DNA of 64,000 nucleotides, taken from NCBI GenBank assembly GCA_948567375.1, contig OX419758.1, positions 54,813,001-54,877,000 of the forward strand, in the 5' to 3' direction. Source of the stretch: Lunularia cruciata (taxonomy: Eukaryota; Streptophyta; Marchantiopsida; Lunulariales; Lunulariaceae). Below are positions 34,628 through 47,045 of this stretch, piece after piece (within the stretch, counting starts at the first letter, position 1; each line of letters starts with the position of its first letter). The notes beneath the pieces are model-generated. The model searched no databases, was not told the origin of the DNA, and worked only from the letters and a program-made list of their open reading frames with translations. The translations under genes and the position numbers were made by a program.

Positions 34628-34720
34628 AATTGAATAAAGAATACAAGAACTTGCTGATTTACTAGAGAACCTCGAATTTCTGTGAGTAAATCAGCAAGTC
34701 CTTGTATTCCTTATTCAATT
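34628..34720 (-). repeat. 93-bp foldback: 36-bp arms with 2 mismatches and a 21-nt loop
   Basis: Left arm 34628-34663 and right arm 34685-34720 are reverse complements except at two places. If transcribed from the minus strand both exceptions become G-U pairs, so the RNA would form an uninterrupted 36-bp stem. It could be a small hairpin RNA precursor or an untransposed inverted repeat. No open frame overlaps it usefully. Confidence 0.85.
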
Positions 34721-37700
34721 ATTCCCCCATATAGTGGAATTTCTTCTGCAGCCCTTCCATAAGGAAGAACACAAGAGGAAATTGAAGACTACTTCAGGAA
34801 TAAGGATAAAGTATTCCTCGATGAACAGGATGTTGTATTATTGAAACTAAGTTAAAATATAGAGTAGTGAAAATATAAGCTTTGGTAATTGTTCTAGTGT
34901 TGAACCTTACGTCTCTTTCTTGACCATGGATGCTCGAGAAAACAATATAGGTCATGAAGTGGTTAGACAGTTTTAACTTCATTTAATTGATAATTTTAGT
35001 AAAGAACAAATTAGAAGAAGGAAATATTTAGGGATACGATGCATGTAGGACTTCTAGAAGAATTAAAGCCTCGGTATGTGGAACACTACCACTCCCCTCC
35101 CTCTTATAGAGCGTGGTATCTCATTGGGAGTAATGTACGCTGATAATCGCGATTTGTTAAAACGGTTGTGCACTAGTACAACGTCTATCTAATATGATGA
35201 TGAAAAGCTTGCAATGAAAGTTTTCAAATTTTTCCTTCTCTAGGTTCATTGAGATAAACATGGAGACTCCTGCAACTAAATAAATTTTGAGGCTCTAAGA
35301 ATACAACAGTATTCTTTGGATATCGATCTAGCATCTTTGACTTCCAAAACGTGCACTGTAGTATCCTCATCTCACTTCGATCCGAGTGGGCGAGCAAGAT
35401 GTGTGATCGAAGTCGTCTGCTGTCCAGTACTCGAGTTACACGTTCTGGAATTTAAGATCCAAGCGATGATGGAGAGAAAACATACATTCGGTGTTGGACG
35501 GAAATCAGCAGACTGCAGTCACTAAACACTGAACTCTTATGGACTACAGATGGGAAGACAGGAGGATCCTGTGTGCATATCGATATTTCACGAAGCTCGA
35601 TTCCCATGGGATATATTCTTTCGTTTCACGATAACCATATTCCATCCAAAATCGTGTGCTCAATAACCCCCGCCGGGGGGGAAGGTGGAGGGCTCGAATT
35701 ATGGAAGTGGTCAGAAAATATCACATAACAGTAGAATAAAGGTTTTAAAAAATGCGTAAACTTCCTAGCGGTTACACAAACACATCAACGCTATTCTAAC
35801 ATGTCATCTAAGAAAAAATTTTACACTAAATTAAACTTGAGTGATGTGTTTCAACATGTTATCTCAAGTCACCCGCAACTATCCGTTTTCTATGAGAAGT
35901 ACATGTTACAAACTATATTGAACTTGACTATCATAGTGGAATTTGCGGTGCAAAATATGGAAAACAAACTTTGAAATGTTTTAACTCTGTGGAATTCTAT
36001 GTTAGTTCTCTGGAATTCTATCTCAGGGATCTTATTAGATTGGCCAATCTCTTCGATAATTGCTCGCAAATGAATTCACATTCCATGTTTTGAGTTTCAT
36101 CTTTGACATATATTATGCTTCGACACTCCTTCAAATCCTCTCGAAGTCTTCGATTTTCATGACCGATGCCCAAGCTACTTCCAAGCTCAAGTTTGATTAT
36201 GGAAGTCGCTGTCGGTCATCTACATGAACATTTACCCTTAACGTTACTGCGTTTTCTCTCGTTCGAACTTGTCATGTGTTCATAATGGTCACCCAGTGAT
36301 CACCGGTTATTATTTGGCCTCTCATGCCTTATCCTTCTGCATTTCGTTTGCGGAACTTTCGTTGGCGCAGATGGTCCAAGAAATGGTTGTGTGATGGCGG
36401 ATTTTGCGACAGATTCACCACATCAGAATCGAGCTTCAGTTGACACCACGTCAGTCCTCTATCACGTGCATTCAATTGACCTTGAGTTAAGGACTAATCG
36501 CTTTCCGTAATAATTACGCAACGTAACGGTTTCATCTCTGCTATTGACAGGATGCCAATTCATGACATGCTGAAAGACGATAGTCTAAGTGTCCTTCAAC
36601 TTTATCTCAGACTTAAATCTTTTTATAAGAAAACGTAGTTTGCAGTGTTGTGACCCCTTGACTAGATTTGCGACAAGTGTTTAACACTTTCTTGTACTTG
36701 GAGAAGAAGCAATTGAGTAGACATGGAATGGAGTGTTTGGGGTGTGTTCCTACAGCCACAGAAATGGTTGAGATAAGACTAGCCAAACACATCAGGGGGT
36801 TTCAGAAATAGGTTTGAAGGATGTCTACAGGATAAATAACAAACTTTGTAACTATTTTTAGTGAACTCTGTAGGGAGATGAGGTGCTAGTAAATGAACGC
36901 TTCATAAATTATTATACAATATATCACATGCAATTTGCATTCATTTATAAAAATCAGACACTATACTACAGATGTTTAGGAGTTCCGTAGTAAAATAAAT
37001 AACTGTCAAAAGAGATGATGTGGCTTCTTGAGAGAATTGCCACGTTTTGCTGGTGGGTGATTCTTAGAGTGGCATTTATGAAATTTTTTGGCGGATCCAA
37101 AATGCAGCTCTCAACTATTCAAATTCAAATTCACCATCTGTAAATGCGAATGTTGTGCAAATGCTCTTGTTAGTAATCTAAACCGGTGTGTTTTGTAGTT
37201 TTGCATTGGTGTGTTGGTTCATATCCATATATATTAGTGTGGTGAGGGAGATAGCGCAAGAGTACATATAGGATTGACTGATTGATTTGGACTAAAAGTG
37301 ATATTCGTTAACTATTTATGCGTGTCGCTAGAGACAATTCGATTAAATTTTTTTTGTAAAATTTTATGTTCAAAAATAAAATTTAAACTCGAATGTAATT
37401 ATTTATTATTATATAATTATATGAATGATCCCGATGACACATCAAAAAGTTACGGGTCTTGTTTTAGATTGTCTATGAAAAAATTGACCGCTATGAACGT
37501 GTACCCCTAAAAACTTAGTGTAATCTCGAGCATTACCCTAAATTGTTTTATAGACTACCATAAACGATTTAACGGATTTCCACGCGTATGGGAAAACTAA
37601 ATCTGAAACCTCTATTAAAGTAATCTATAATCTATGTTATAGGTTATAGGAGGTTATTGTAGGTTCATTTAAATAGGTTATTCCTTTCTTTTCTTTCTAT

Positions 37701-37914
37701 TTTGATTTTATTGGCATTCCATTGAATTGAAAATTTTGGATAACATGAAAAAATTAAATTTTGTAGGGTTTCAAGTGATTATTGTAATATGATTGTGATT
37801 GGTTTGAATTTTTTATTTCTAATCTCTTTGTTTCCCTATTCTGGTTTTATTTAAACCTAGTTTGAAAACTATGGAAATAATAACTAGAAATCATAAAGAT
37901 TCATGGTTTTAAAT
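34721..37914. other. Unassigned stretch
   Basis: Mixed composition, no long open frame, no domain or repeat recognised. Two GGAATTCTAT copies near 35992 and 36012 are trivial. Confidence 0.35.
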
Positions 37915-38295
37915 TTATGTAAAGATCAAGGAGAAAAATAATAGAATGGAAAACCAAAGTGGAAAATTACATTGGAATTTTCAAATGAATGAATTACAAA
38001 TGTCTAGATTGATTTCAGCTTTTGTATTTATAGATAATCTAGGTACAAGGCCCCCAAGAAGCTTTTAAGGAAAGTTCCTTTTAGAAAGTTGTTTTACTTA
38101 GAATGCAAGTTTAAAAGGTAGTTTACTTGGGCGTACAAACTAAGCTAGCAATCAACTTGGCATACAAGTTACTCAACCTCTAGAAAATTCCTAGAAACAT
38201 TTCTGTAACATTCTAAAATTTGCTTAGCTATATGTTATTTATACAACCTATTAGCTCTATTTTGCTTATGCTAACTCCATATAGCTGTGAGAGCG
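37915..38295 (-). repeat. Strongly decayed A-family LTR
   Basis: The plus strand follows the reversed A-type LTR in outline: GGAGAAAAATAATAGAATGG, TTGTATTTATAG, AAGAAGCTTTTAAGG, AATGCAAG, CAAGCTAGC-like words, and AACTCCATAT near the end. Too diverged to set exact edges. The HSE units are mostly destroyed. Confidence 0.4.
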
Positions 38296-38439
38296 GTTAG
38301 TAGCTCAAGCAAGGTTTTTTAGACTAACTTTCTATATTATGCTTATTCTATATCTTTTCTTATATGCATCCCAAGATGATGCTAGAAAAAATTTTTGCTT
38401 GTCAATCAACCAATTGGCACATGTTTCCTTAAATAAATC

Positions 38440-38587
38440 AGTTCTTATTTTATGTACTCCTATCATGGTTTGTTATACTAAAAGAAAATTGAAAGAGGAC
38501 ATGTGGATAAGTTAGTTCTTATTTTATTTACTCCTATCATGGTTTTGTTATACTAAAAGAAAACTAAAAGAAGACATGTGGATTATT
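38440..38587. repeat. Two-unit tandem duplication, period 74 bp
   Basis: AGTTCTTATTTTAT(G/T)TACTCC starts at 38440 and 38514, and both units end AGACATGTGGAT-like, with a few substitutions. Confidence 0.85.
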
Positions 38588-40180
38588 GAGGGGTGGTTGC
38601 TTGATTTCATAGATTCTAGGTTGGGATTTTAGTGTAAGAGATAGAGTCAATCACAAGATATTATAAATTCCACTTTATTACAATAATAATGTACAATCTT
38701 GAGAACAATATACAGACCAAAGAGTATAGTAGAGAAATACAAGATCTACACATATTGTCTATGGTCTATATATTTATGCTAGTCCTACAAAAAAAAATAT
38801 TTCCTCCTTGTACCTCTTATGTCACTTGCCAAGGAAAGGAGTACCATTAGAGGTCTTGATGCATCAATTTAAGAAAATTTTATGTCTTGATAGATCATTT
38901 TCTATCCACACATTGTATACAACCCATGTATCTTCTTAGTAGCCTTATCAAAGATGATTTATGATTAGGACAAAGATTGCTTCCAAGCAGGTATCCTCCA
39001 TTGGGTTTTTGGAGTTTTTCTAAATGGTTGCAATAGTAGCCAAGAAGGAGAGTCTAACATTAATGAGTTAAGTGCTAGGTTATAGTTTACTTTTCATGAT
39101 GGAAAAGGACATAAGGAAAATTGTATAGATTGTTAAGGGAAGAAGAGTGCTTATTATGCCTTGTTTGCCATACCATTGTCCTTAAATATCATTCTGATTT
39201 TGAACAATATCTTAAGGGAGCCAATCCAAAGACATAATCGTTATTAATCTTGTGACATTTTTTCCTTAACCTCAAGAAATTATCTTTTCTTTATCCATCA
39301 CTCAAATTTTAAGCTCAAGTTGAACTAAGAAACAATACTGAGCCTCTACATATCCCATCACCTATACATATATCATTTGGCTTTCTAGATTACTATCTTG
39401 TGTATGTTTACACTATAAGCTATTTCAAGGTGAGAATTTGAACTGAATTGAAAGAAAGCTTTGCCAAATGGCCCGGCTGCAGTCATAAATACAAGGATTG
39501 CATACATTATATTCATCTCCAAATTTTTGGAAAGTTGTTCAATTGGCATAATGTTTAAAGAGGTGTCTCCTAACCAGCTCCCTATCTTCATTAGCATTAA
39601 TTTGGAGTTGCTACCTTGAGAGGTTGTAAAGTTGTATCGATTAGCATTAGAGCACTTTTAACTGTCCAATCAGATTGGGTTGCCTTATGGATGGAGACTT
39701 TTAATAACATCTCACATCATTTAGCCTTAAAGAACTTAGGAAGTTGATGGATCCTTTGCAAGTCTTATTCTTCTTGTTCTTTTATGGTTTTGTTTCTTCT
39801 CTTTACTACCGATCCAACTTCTAAAGGAAGTGAGTCATTGTTCTTGGATCATTTACATGACAAGGAAATTCTTTAGAGGGATCTCTATTTTGCATGGCTT
39901 ATTGTTGAGCCATTATATGACAACTAGATCCCTTAGAGGGATCTTTATATGCAATTGCTCTTATTTTTAGCTCTTTGGCTACGTCATGTTGTATCTTTCC
40001 TTTTATGGTGGACGATATATAAATTGTGGTCCATATAAACTTGATTAAGTAGATTTTTGACCACTTGGCTATAATTAGCATTGTTTATGCTTTGGATTCA
40101 ATGTAGCAAAGTTTAGTGCCTAGTAAAATTTAGATGTTACTCCTTACCTTTAGCTTCTAGAAGTTGTATTATATTTATAG
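38588..40180. other. Unassigned AT-rich stretch
   Basis: No gene recognised. A short imperfect direct repeat around TTAGAGGGATCT lies at about 39871 and 39929. Confidence 0.35.
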
Positions 40181-40465
40181 CGGACTTACACATTCTTGGA
40201 GTATAAATGAGGATTTTTTCACACTTTTTTAACCATGATGAGGTTTTGCCTTGATTCGTTTGGTCTACTCATCTACATCTTCATTACACACTTGTGAGTG
40301 TGGTAACTTACATGTAGTAGGGGTTCATATGGCTTATTGTTCTCTTGGAAGAAAAAATATAGTTGCTAATGATATCAAGTATAGTATTTGGAATGGTATG
40401 GGAGAGTGGATACTTCATTCCACTTGGAAAAAGTGTTCATATGTCTTATAGAAGAAATAAGTAAG
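40181..40465 (+). pseudogene. LINE copy, part 1 (C-terminal CCHC region), interrupted by element C
   Basis: Plus strand: SSTSSLHTCECG...GVHMAYCSLGRKNIVANDIKYSIW...WKKCSYVL. It aligns with the 29-kb copy (SASSLLTCECG...VHMTRCPFGGQRIATHDAIRDIVF...WRERSYAL) and continues to a GTAAG at 40461-40465, exactly where element C begins. It resumes at 47046. The left edge is approximate because the sequence is decayed. Confidence 0.75.
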
Positions 40466-40847
40466 TGTAAAAGACCAAGATTGAGGAGAGAATTAGGAGA
40501 ATGGAAAATCACATTAGGACATATAAGTGTAGGAAACTCTTAATGCCTAGCATGAGCTTTGACTATGGTATTTATAAGGAGTATACAAGGCTCTTGAGAA
40601 GCTTTTCAAGAAGCTTCCTTGAGTCACTTTCTTGGAGTGCAAGCCAAGTGAACCAAGAAGCTTCTCAAGAAGCTTCCTTCTAGAAGCCACCTATTTGACA
40701 TGCAAGCTAAGCTAGTTTGAAGCTTCTAGAAGCTTCCTTTTAGAACCTACCTACTTGGGATGCTTCAAGAATATTCTAGGCTAATTTGGCCTATTTGTTA
40801 CTTTGTTAGCCTTTACTCACTTCATTGCTAAACTCCATACTGTTACA
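40466..40847 (-). repeat. Element C 3' LTR (382 bp)
   Basis: Plus strand starts TGTAAAAGACC and ends CATACTGTTACA, next to the polypurine complement TATTCCTCCACCAC. It keeps the perfect four-unit heat-shock element at 40719-40736. Confidence 0.9.
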
Positions 40848-42992
40848 TATTCCTCCACCACTAGTTGGTGACGTCCTTGTTGTCATTGAAGGTTCAAACT
40901 CCTAGAGGGTTGTTTGTTCATTTTAGAGATGAGAAAGAGGTTCTCAAGTGGCATCATGAAGAGGATACACTTTCCAAAGGACCTTGTTCTCTATATGTTG
41001 TTGGCGGCCTCATTGAATGTAGCAATATGCAAGGACACAATCAATTTAGTATTCCTCATGATCATTGATAGGGATAGGAGGAGGAAGAGGAGGTTGGACA
41101 TGAGAGGAAAAAGAAGATGGATAAGGGACAAAGGGTTTCAACTTGGAAATATGAAAGACATGGTGGATGCGTGTATGATAAGGCAAGGCAAGTTGATAAG
41201 CAACAAGAGAAATGATTTTTTATGTAATCAAAGGGTCCTATCCAATTAGGAGCAAGTTTACAAACTTGGGTATCAAGTGGAAGGGGTGGGTTACTAGACA
41301 AGAGCATGACTTTATCACCAACTTGAAAGTGAGATCATGATGATGGTAGTCTCCATATTATTTTTTACAATTTTGGGCAACAAGGAGGTGAGATTGGCTT
41401 ATTGGAGGGATTGGGATATGGTGGTCAAAAAGGTTGAAGTATGAGGGACATGAGATGAAGGAAGAGCAAGAAGGGAAGCTAGAAAATTTAGATCTTGGCC
41501 AAAATTGAGGAAGAAAGGGGAGAATATGATGCTTGCATGTTTGGAATTATTGTATGCAAACTCCATAGCTACAAGACACTTGTCCTAATTAGTATGGTGA
41601 ATGTTGACAAAGACACGAAGCACATCTTCCAAGGTGCAATTTGCATGTTTTTTTCATCAGTTTGAGGATGATAGACCGTGGACAAAGCAAGCTTGGTGCA
41701 AAGTATTTGGAAGAATGTTTGCTAAAACTTTCCAATGAATCAAGGATCATGGTCATAAATGAGTACATGCGACATCCCATGATGCTTAAAGCCATTATCA
41801 AAGTAGATCTGTGCTAATGTTGGAGCATCCACAATATCAAAGGTTGATGCCAAATGGATTTTCTTACTATGCTTATCCACAAACACTATGATCGCCCGTG
41901 TGACCTTACTTTGTCTTGGGCAAGGATGTAATGAGATCCAAGCTCACGTTCTCTCATCAAGCAGATGGAATGTGAAGTGGTTGAAGGTGTCCACTTGGTT
42001 TTTGGTTGTTGGCCTTTTTGTGTTGGTAGCTCTCACACAATTGGACAAACTCTTGAACATCTCTAGTCATGTTGGGCCACCACCATTGGCGTTGGAAGGT
42101 ACCCAAGGTCTTGTCGACACCTATATGACCAGCAATTAGTAAGTCATGGGCTTCTTGGAGGTGCACAAGTCAAAGATCACCCTTAGTTGGAATATAAATC
42201 TGGTTCTCATAAAATAGAAGACGTTCCTTGTAGGAGAAGGTGTTGTACTCCTTGTCTCATGATGCAAGACAACCTTGTACCATATGAAAGAAAGGATCTT
42301 TTTGTAGAGGAATCTTAAACTCAATTTGGACTTTGTAGTTAATTGCTATCATTGTAGTTGCCATTGTGATGAGAGGAAGAGAATTCAAATCAGGTCATTG
42401 TGATACAACATTGAGGATGATATGGAATTGCTCTGGTTTGTACTCAAATTTGATATCAAACAATTGTAGTTGTTCCTCCCATCAATGATGTTGACTTTTC
42501 ATTTGTTCCAAGTGTAATGTCTGCAACAATGGGTTGTGATCACTTTGCATGATCACTTGTTTTCCCAAGAGATAATGTCTCCATACCTTGGTGGCATATA
42601 CCATTGCTAGTTGTTCTTGATCTTGAGCAAAGTAATTCCTTTCAGTTGTATTTAGTCGGCAAGATACTAAGGCAATGGGATGCAATCCATTTGTGAATTC
42701 TTGCTACAACACGGCTCCAATTGCAAAGTTAGAAGCATCAAAATCAAACACATAAGGTAGTTGAGGATCATATGGTCAAAGAATGGGTCTTGAAGACACC
42801 ATATGTTTAGGCTTTTGGAATGCTTCTTTGTGCTTGGCGGTCCACTAAAAGCTCAAGTTTTTCCCCAAGAGATCAGTCAATGGTGCGGTCACATGGGCAT
42901 AATGGTGGATGAACCATCGGTAAAAATAGGTCAATCCATTAAATGCATGTCCTTCTATAGCATCCTTTGGACTAGGCCAATCTAGAATGACC

Positions 42993-43149
42993 ATATGACT
43001 TGCATAGCTTGGATATCTTAGGTGCGGTATGGCAGATTTCTCATATAGACTCTATTGGGCTTAGCTCCATGTTACCTTTTTGGTCTCTCCCTTGTATGGC
43101 TTGATGGGGTCTTCCCATCCTTTGGTTTTCCTATGCGGTTGCTTACTTC
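42993..43149 (+). mobile_element. 5'-truncated LINE tail (157 bp) inserted in element C
   Basis: Starts within the 3' UTR (TTGCATAGCTTGGATATCTTAGG) and ends GCGGTTGCTTACTTC. Flanked by a 13-bp target duplication with two mismatches: ATCTAGAATGACC (42980-42992) and ATCTATAATGGCC (43150-43162), both matching the RT-coding sequence of the A family at that spot. This dates LINE activity after element C. Confidence 0.92.
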
Positions 43150-43585
43150 ATCTATAATGGCCTTGATTTTCTCCTCTTCCATCTTGATCCACTCTAATGA
43201 GATCTTGTGACACAAGAAGGTAACTTCCTTTTGCCAAAAGGCACACTTTGACTTCTTGTAATAAAATTTCCACTATCATAGTCATCTTAGGACTTCTTGC
43301 ATGTGATTCACATGTTTTGTCTTTGTCTTGTTATTGATTAAGATATCATCCAAGAACATCACCATGTAACAATGCAATAGCACATCCAACACCAGATGCA
43401 TCTGATCCATTAAGACTATTGGAGCATTAGTGAGCCCAAAAGATAGAACTCTCCACTCAAAATGCCCATACCTTGTACAAAAGGAAATATTTTGCAAATC
43501 CTCCCTATCAATGGGGATTTTTCAATAGCCATTGCAAAGATCTAACTTGGAGAAGTATTGTGCTCCACTCAATTGATCAAGCAAG

Positions 43586-44222
43586 TGTAATACCAAGAGC
43601 TAGCCATATGATCTAGATGTGAAATTTGGTTTGGTAACACCTAGAATGATGTTATACATGATAGATCAAATAGATCAAATAGAAGTATCACCAAAAGGGT
43701 ACTTCTACTAATAGTGCAGAAACCAAAATAGACTTGAAAACCCTAGAATCAATAGCTAAACATATGATTTAAAGGTGAGAATTGGTTTGGTAATATTTGG
43801 AAGGATGTAACACATGATGGACCAAACAGATCAGAAAGAGGTATCATCAAAAGGGGACGTCTACTAATCGAGTAAGAACCAATTCTATTAATCGAGTAAG
43901 AACCAAAATATGCTTGAAATCTTTGAAGGTAATTTTAAAGGCTTAAACAAATGAATTAGGCCTCAAAAATGTGCTTGTTTTCCCCCCCAGTAGAGGAACG
44001 GCTTGCCTTCCCTCCCCCTGGTTTATCTCATCGAGATCTTTCCAATGGTACCTCACCCATGTGATTATGAGATTCCTATAGGAAGATTCCCTAAAAGATT
44101 CCCTCCGGTCAAAGCTTGGTTGACCAACCAGATAGGACCAGGACCGATCATGATACCCATCCAAGTAAGTAATCCAAGGTGGAGTTTGTTGACATGTCAT
44201 CTATCCATGTGCCTAATCCTAC
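43586..44222 (+). mobile_element. B-type LTR inserted in element C, 3' end missing
   Basis: Starts TGTAATACCAAGAGC right after element C's RT sequence and is the reverse orientation of the 52381-53122 LTR. It stops about 150 bp short of the expected LTR end, and about 140 bp of element C's RT is missing at the same junction, so one deletion removed both. Confidence 0.8.
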
Positions 44223-44382
44223 TATGTACTAATATTGTATGAAATTCTTCTCCAACAACTCCATAAGTGTTGTTTGCAACTCCTCCAACTCCTTTGGTGA
44301 GAGCGGATAGATTGGTCTGCTCACTAGAGTACTCCCTAACAATAACTCAATCTTGAAGAGCATTCCAAAACTAGAAGGTAAT

Positions 44383-44751
44383 TGTAAAAGACCAAGTCCA
44401 AGGAGAGAAATAAGAGAATGCAAACTCACATTAGGACACTTGAATGTCAAAAAACTCCAAATGCCTAGCATGAGCTTTGGCTTTGGTATTTATAGGTAGC
44501 ATACAAAGCCCTTGAGAAGCTTCTCAAGAAGCTTTTTTTTCTAGAAGTTGCCTACTTGTTGTGCAAGCTAAGCTAGTTGGAAGCTTCTATAAGCTTCTTT
44601 CTAGAAGCTACCTGCTTGGGATGCAAGTTAAGCTAGTCAGGAAGCTTCCCAAGAAGCTTTCTAGATGGTTATGGAATATTCTGGGCTAATTTGGGTTGTT
44701 CTCTACTTTGTTAGCCTTACTAACTACGTTACTAAACTCCATATTGTTATA
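44383..44751 (-). mobile_element. A-family solo LTR (369 bp) inserted in element C
   Basis: Plus strand TGTAAAAGACC...CATATTGTTATA, flanked by a perfect 5-bp duplication GTAAT (44378-44382 and 44752-44756). The four-unit heat-shock element is present with one broken unit (TATAAGC for TAGAAGC). Confidence 0.92.
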
Positions 44752-46652
44752 GTAATATTTTTGGTAGATCATCTTAAAACACATCCGCAAACTCCTGAAC
44801 TATTTGATCAACCATTGCTTGATGAGGCTCCTTACTCTCTTCAGATTCTCATTATGCAATTGGCTTGATCTACACCGCAAAGATAGATTTATCTTCCTTT
44901 AAAGCTTGCTCTATGGCTGCTTCACTAACAAACTTCCCATCTATGGATTCATCTCTCTTCAAAGCTTGCTCTATGGTTACCTTCCCAGCCAACTTCCCAT
45001 CTTGGGACTGACTATTCTTAGATGTCTTACTTAGAGGTACTAGGCAACCTAATTAGAAATTCCTACCTTGGTATTGTACTTGAATTTATCATCGGCTCCA
45101 ACCAAATTGAACCTTATGATGTTCAAGCCAAGGTAGACCTAGAATGACATCACAATGTAGAAGTGCCACTAAAAACCTCATACATTCTAAATACTCTTTC
45201 CCAATCTTGAAGGTAATAGGATGCAAGGTATGGAATGCAAAACCCTTTCAACCATCCGCAATCTTCAATCTTCATCTAATTATTGGCTTGATAAGAATAT
45301 ATAATTTCTTTGCTTATTGCATGGACAAGCAATTTTTTGAACTTTCCAAATCAATCAAAATCCTACAACCATGATAAGATATCATACCTTGCAAGTGAAG
45401 CAAAATTATATAGGTTGAGCTTTTGATCCCATTGGAACTAATCAAGTTTCCAATAGGTGGCTTGAAATCTCCTATTGGGATTCTTTGTTTCCTTGATCAT
45501 TCTGCTCCACAAACTCCATCTGGGCGACTTATTGTGTTTGCACATTCTTGAGTGAGCATTCAACAATGTGATGTCCAATTTGGTGACAATTAAACCAACC
45601 ACCATTCTATCATAGTTTTTCTCTATCCGTAGTGCTAAGTGGTCTCCGTTGAATGGCATCAATCTCCTTTGGGGCCGACTCCTCCACCCATGTGTAATGT
45701 ATTGGTAGGTTCTTTGGAGGTCAAGTTCAAGACCAAGTTGTTGCAACCAAGGAATCAAAGCATTTGACCAATAGCATGGCTTCTTCCAAGTGTTGTGGCT
45801 CTTGCATAGTTACCTCTTATTTGGTTTGTGACTTCAAGCCCTTCACAAATTGATCTTGAGCTTCACATTCCAGTATATTTGGAATTTTCATGATGGCATT
45901 TTAGAATTATGTGATGTAACTTCTTACAAAGCCAATCTACTTCAAATCTGCCAATCTATATCATGCAACTTGTGTGGCATTTATAGCTTGGAATTGACCA
46001 ATTTTTATACTCTTGAATTTTTCCCATGTCAAGATTGGTGCAACCATTTTCCCGTTCAGCTTGCTCCACTTGGAATTGCTTCCATAGCTTTGCTACCCCA
46101 TCTAATTGATTGGAAGAGAAGCCAAGAGAATCTATTTCTGTTCATCTTGAAGATTGGTAGCCTTGAAATAACACTTGCAATTAAACACAAAATTCTCCAC
46201 TGCACACGGAAGATTCTTGCCTTCAAAAACCTTGGATTTTGGAGATTGGGTTTGGTCTTCTCCTTCTAGAACTGGTACTCTCTCTACGTGCTCTTTTTGT
46301 CAATGGTCTCATTCGTCCAACAATTAAGTAAGGTGTTCAATTTTTTGCTGCATAATAATGATAACCTTGGGCATAGCTACCATGGTTACTACTCTATCAC
46401 ACCATCTCTAATCTATCTAATTTATTAACACATAGATGTAACAGTCCATCATTCTCCATGTTGACTGGAAGTACAAAGAGTTCCTCGAACAAGGTGATTG
46501 AATTCAAGAAATCTTGCACAAAGGGAGAAGTGATGAAATGTGTGAAATGATGCTTGGGTAATACCCGGACACCAAAATCATAATATTTTGGTGGAAATGG
46601 ATTTGATGGTCCATAAATTTATCCATCCATCCCATTCCTACTATGATACCAA

Positions 46653-47045
46653 TGTAAAATATTAAGATCGAGGAGAGAATAAGGAGAATGGAAGATCACA
46701 TTGGGACACTTGAGTGTGGGAAATTCCAAATGCCTAGCATGAGCTTTGGCATTGGTATTTATAGGGAGCATACAAGGCTCTCAAGAAGTTTCTTTGAGCC
46801 ATTTTCTTGGAGTGCAAGCCATGTTAACCAGAAAGCTTCTCAAGAAGCTTCCTTCTAGAATTTTTTTATTTGGCATGCAAGCTAAGCTAGTTGGAAGCTT
46901 TTTAAATCTACCTACTTGGGGTGCAAGCTAAGCTAAGCTAGTCGGAAAACTTCCTAGATACTTCTTCAATGTTCTAAGTTAATTTAGCATATTTGTTACT
47001 TTGTTAGCACTGACTAACTTCATCATTTAACTCCATATTGTTACA
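46653..47045 (-). repeat. Element C 5' LTR (393 bp)
   Basis: Plus strand TGTAAAATATTAAG...CATATTGTTACA. Clearly diverged from the 3' LTR by many substitutions and small indels, including loss of the main heat-shock element. Confidence 0.9.

Larger units (their letters stand above)
40848..46637 (-). pseudogene. Element C gag-pol remnant
   Basis: Minus strand, decayed throughout. Gag about 46320-45460, including FKATNLQDEQK and a CCHC region near 45600-45540. Protease about 45430-45050. Two units of the 60-bp linker repeat at about 45020-44880. RT pieces at 44870-44757, 44377-44223 ([17 protein letters not shown]), 43585-43163 (FEWRVLSFGLTNAP, VMFLDDILI) and beyond 42979. RNase H at about 42800-42390 ([23 protein letters not shown]). 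Integrase about 42200-41100 (HDLLIAGHIG...CESY, the last Cys lost). GPF module near 41240, and a chromodomain end near 41000-40930. About 140 bp of RT is missing at the B-type LTR. Confidence 0.85.
40466..47045 (-). mobile_element. Element C: old Ty3/gypsy chromovirus of the A family, inserted in a LINE
   Basis: Minus strand, LTRs at 47045-46653 and 40847-40466, PBS-like word next to the 5' LTR (complement of CTATGATACCAA), then gag, protease, linker repeat, RT, RNase H, integrase and chromodomain, all decayed and collinear with element A. The flanking GTAAG (40461-40465) and ATTAG (47046-47050) both correspond to GTCAG of the LINE at 29 kb, so they are a diverged 5-bp target duplication. Three later insertions lie inside: a LINE tail (42993-43149), a B-type LTR (43586-44222) and an A-type solo LTR (44383-44751). 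Confidence 0.9.
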
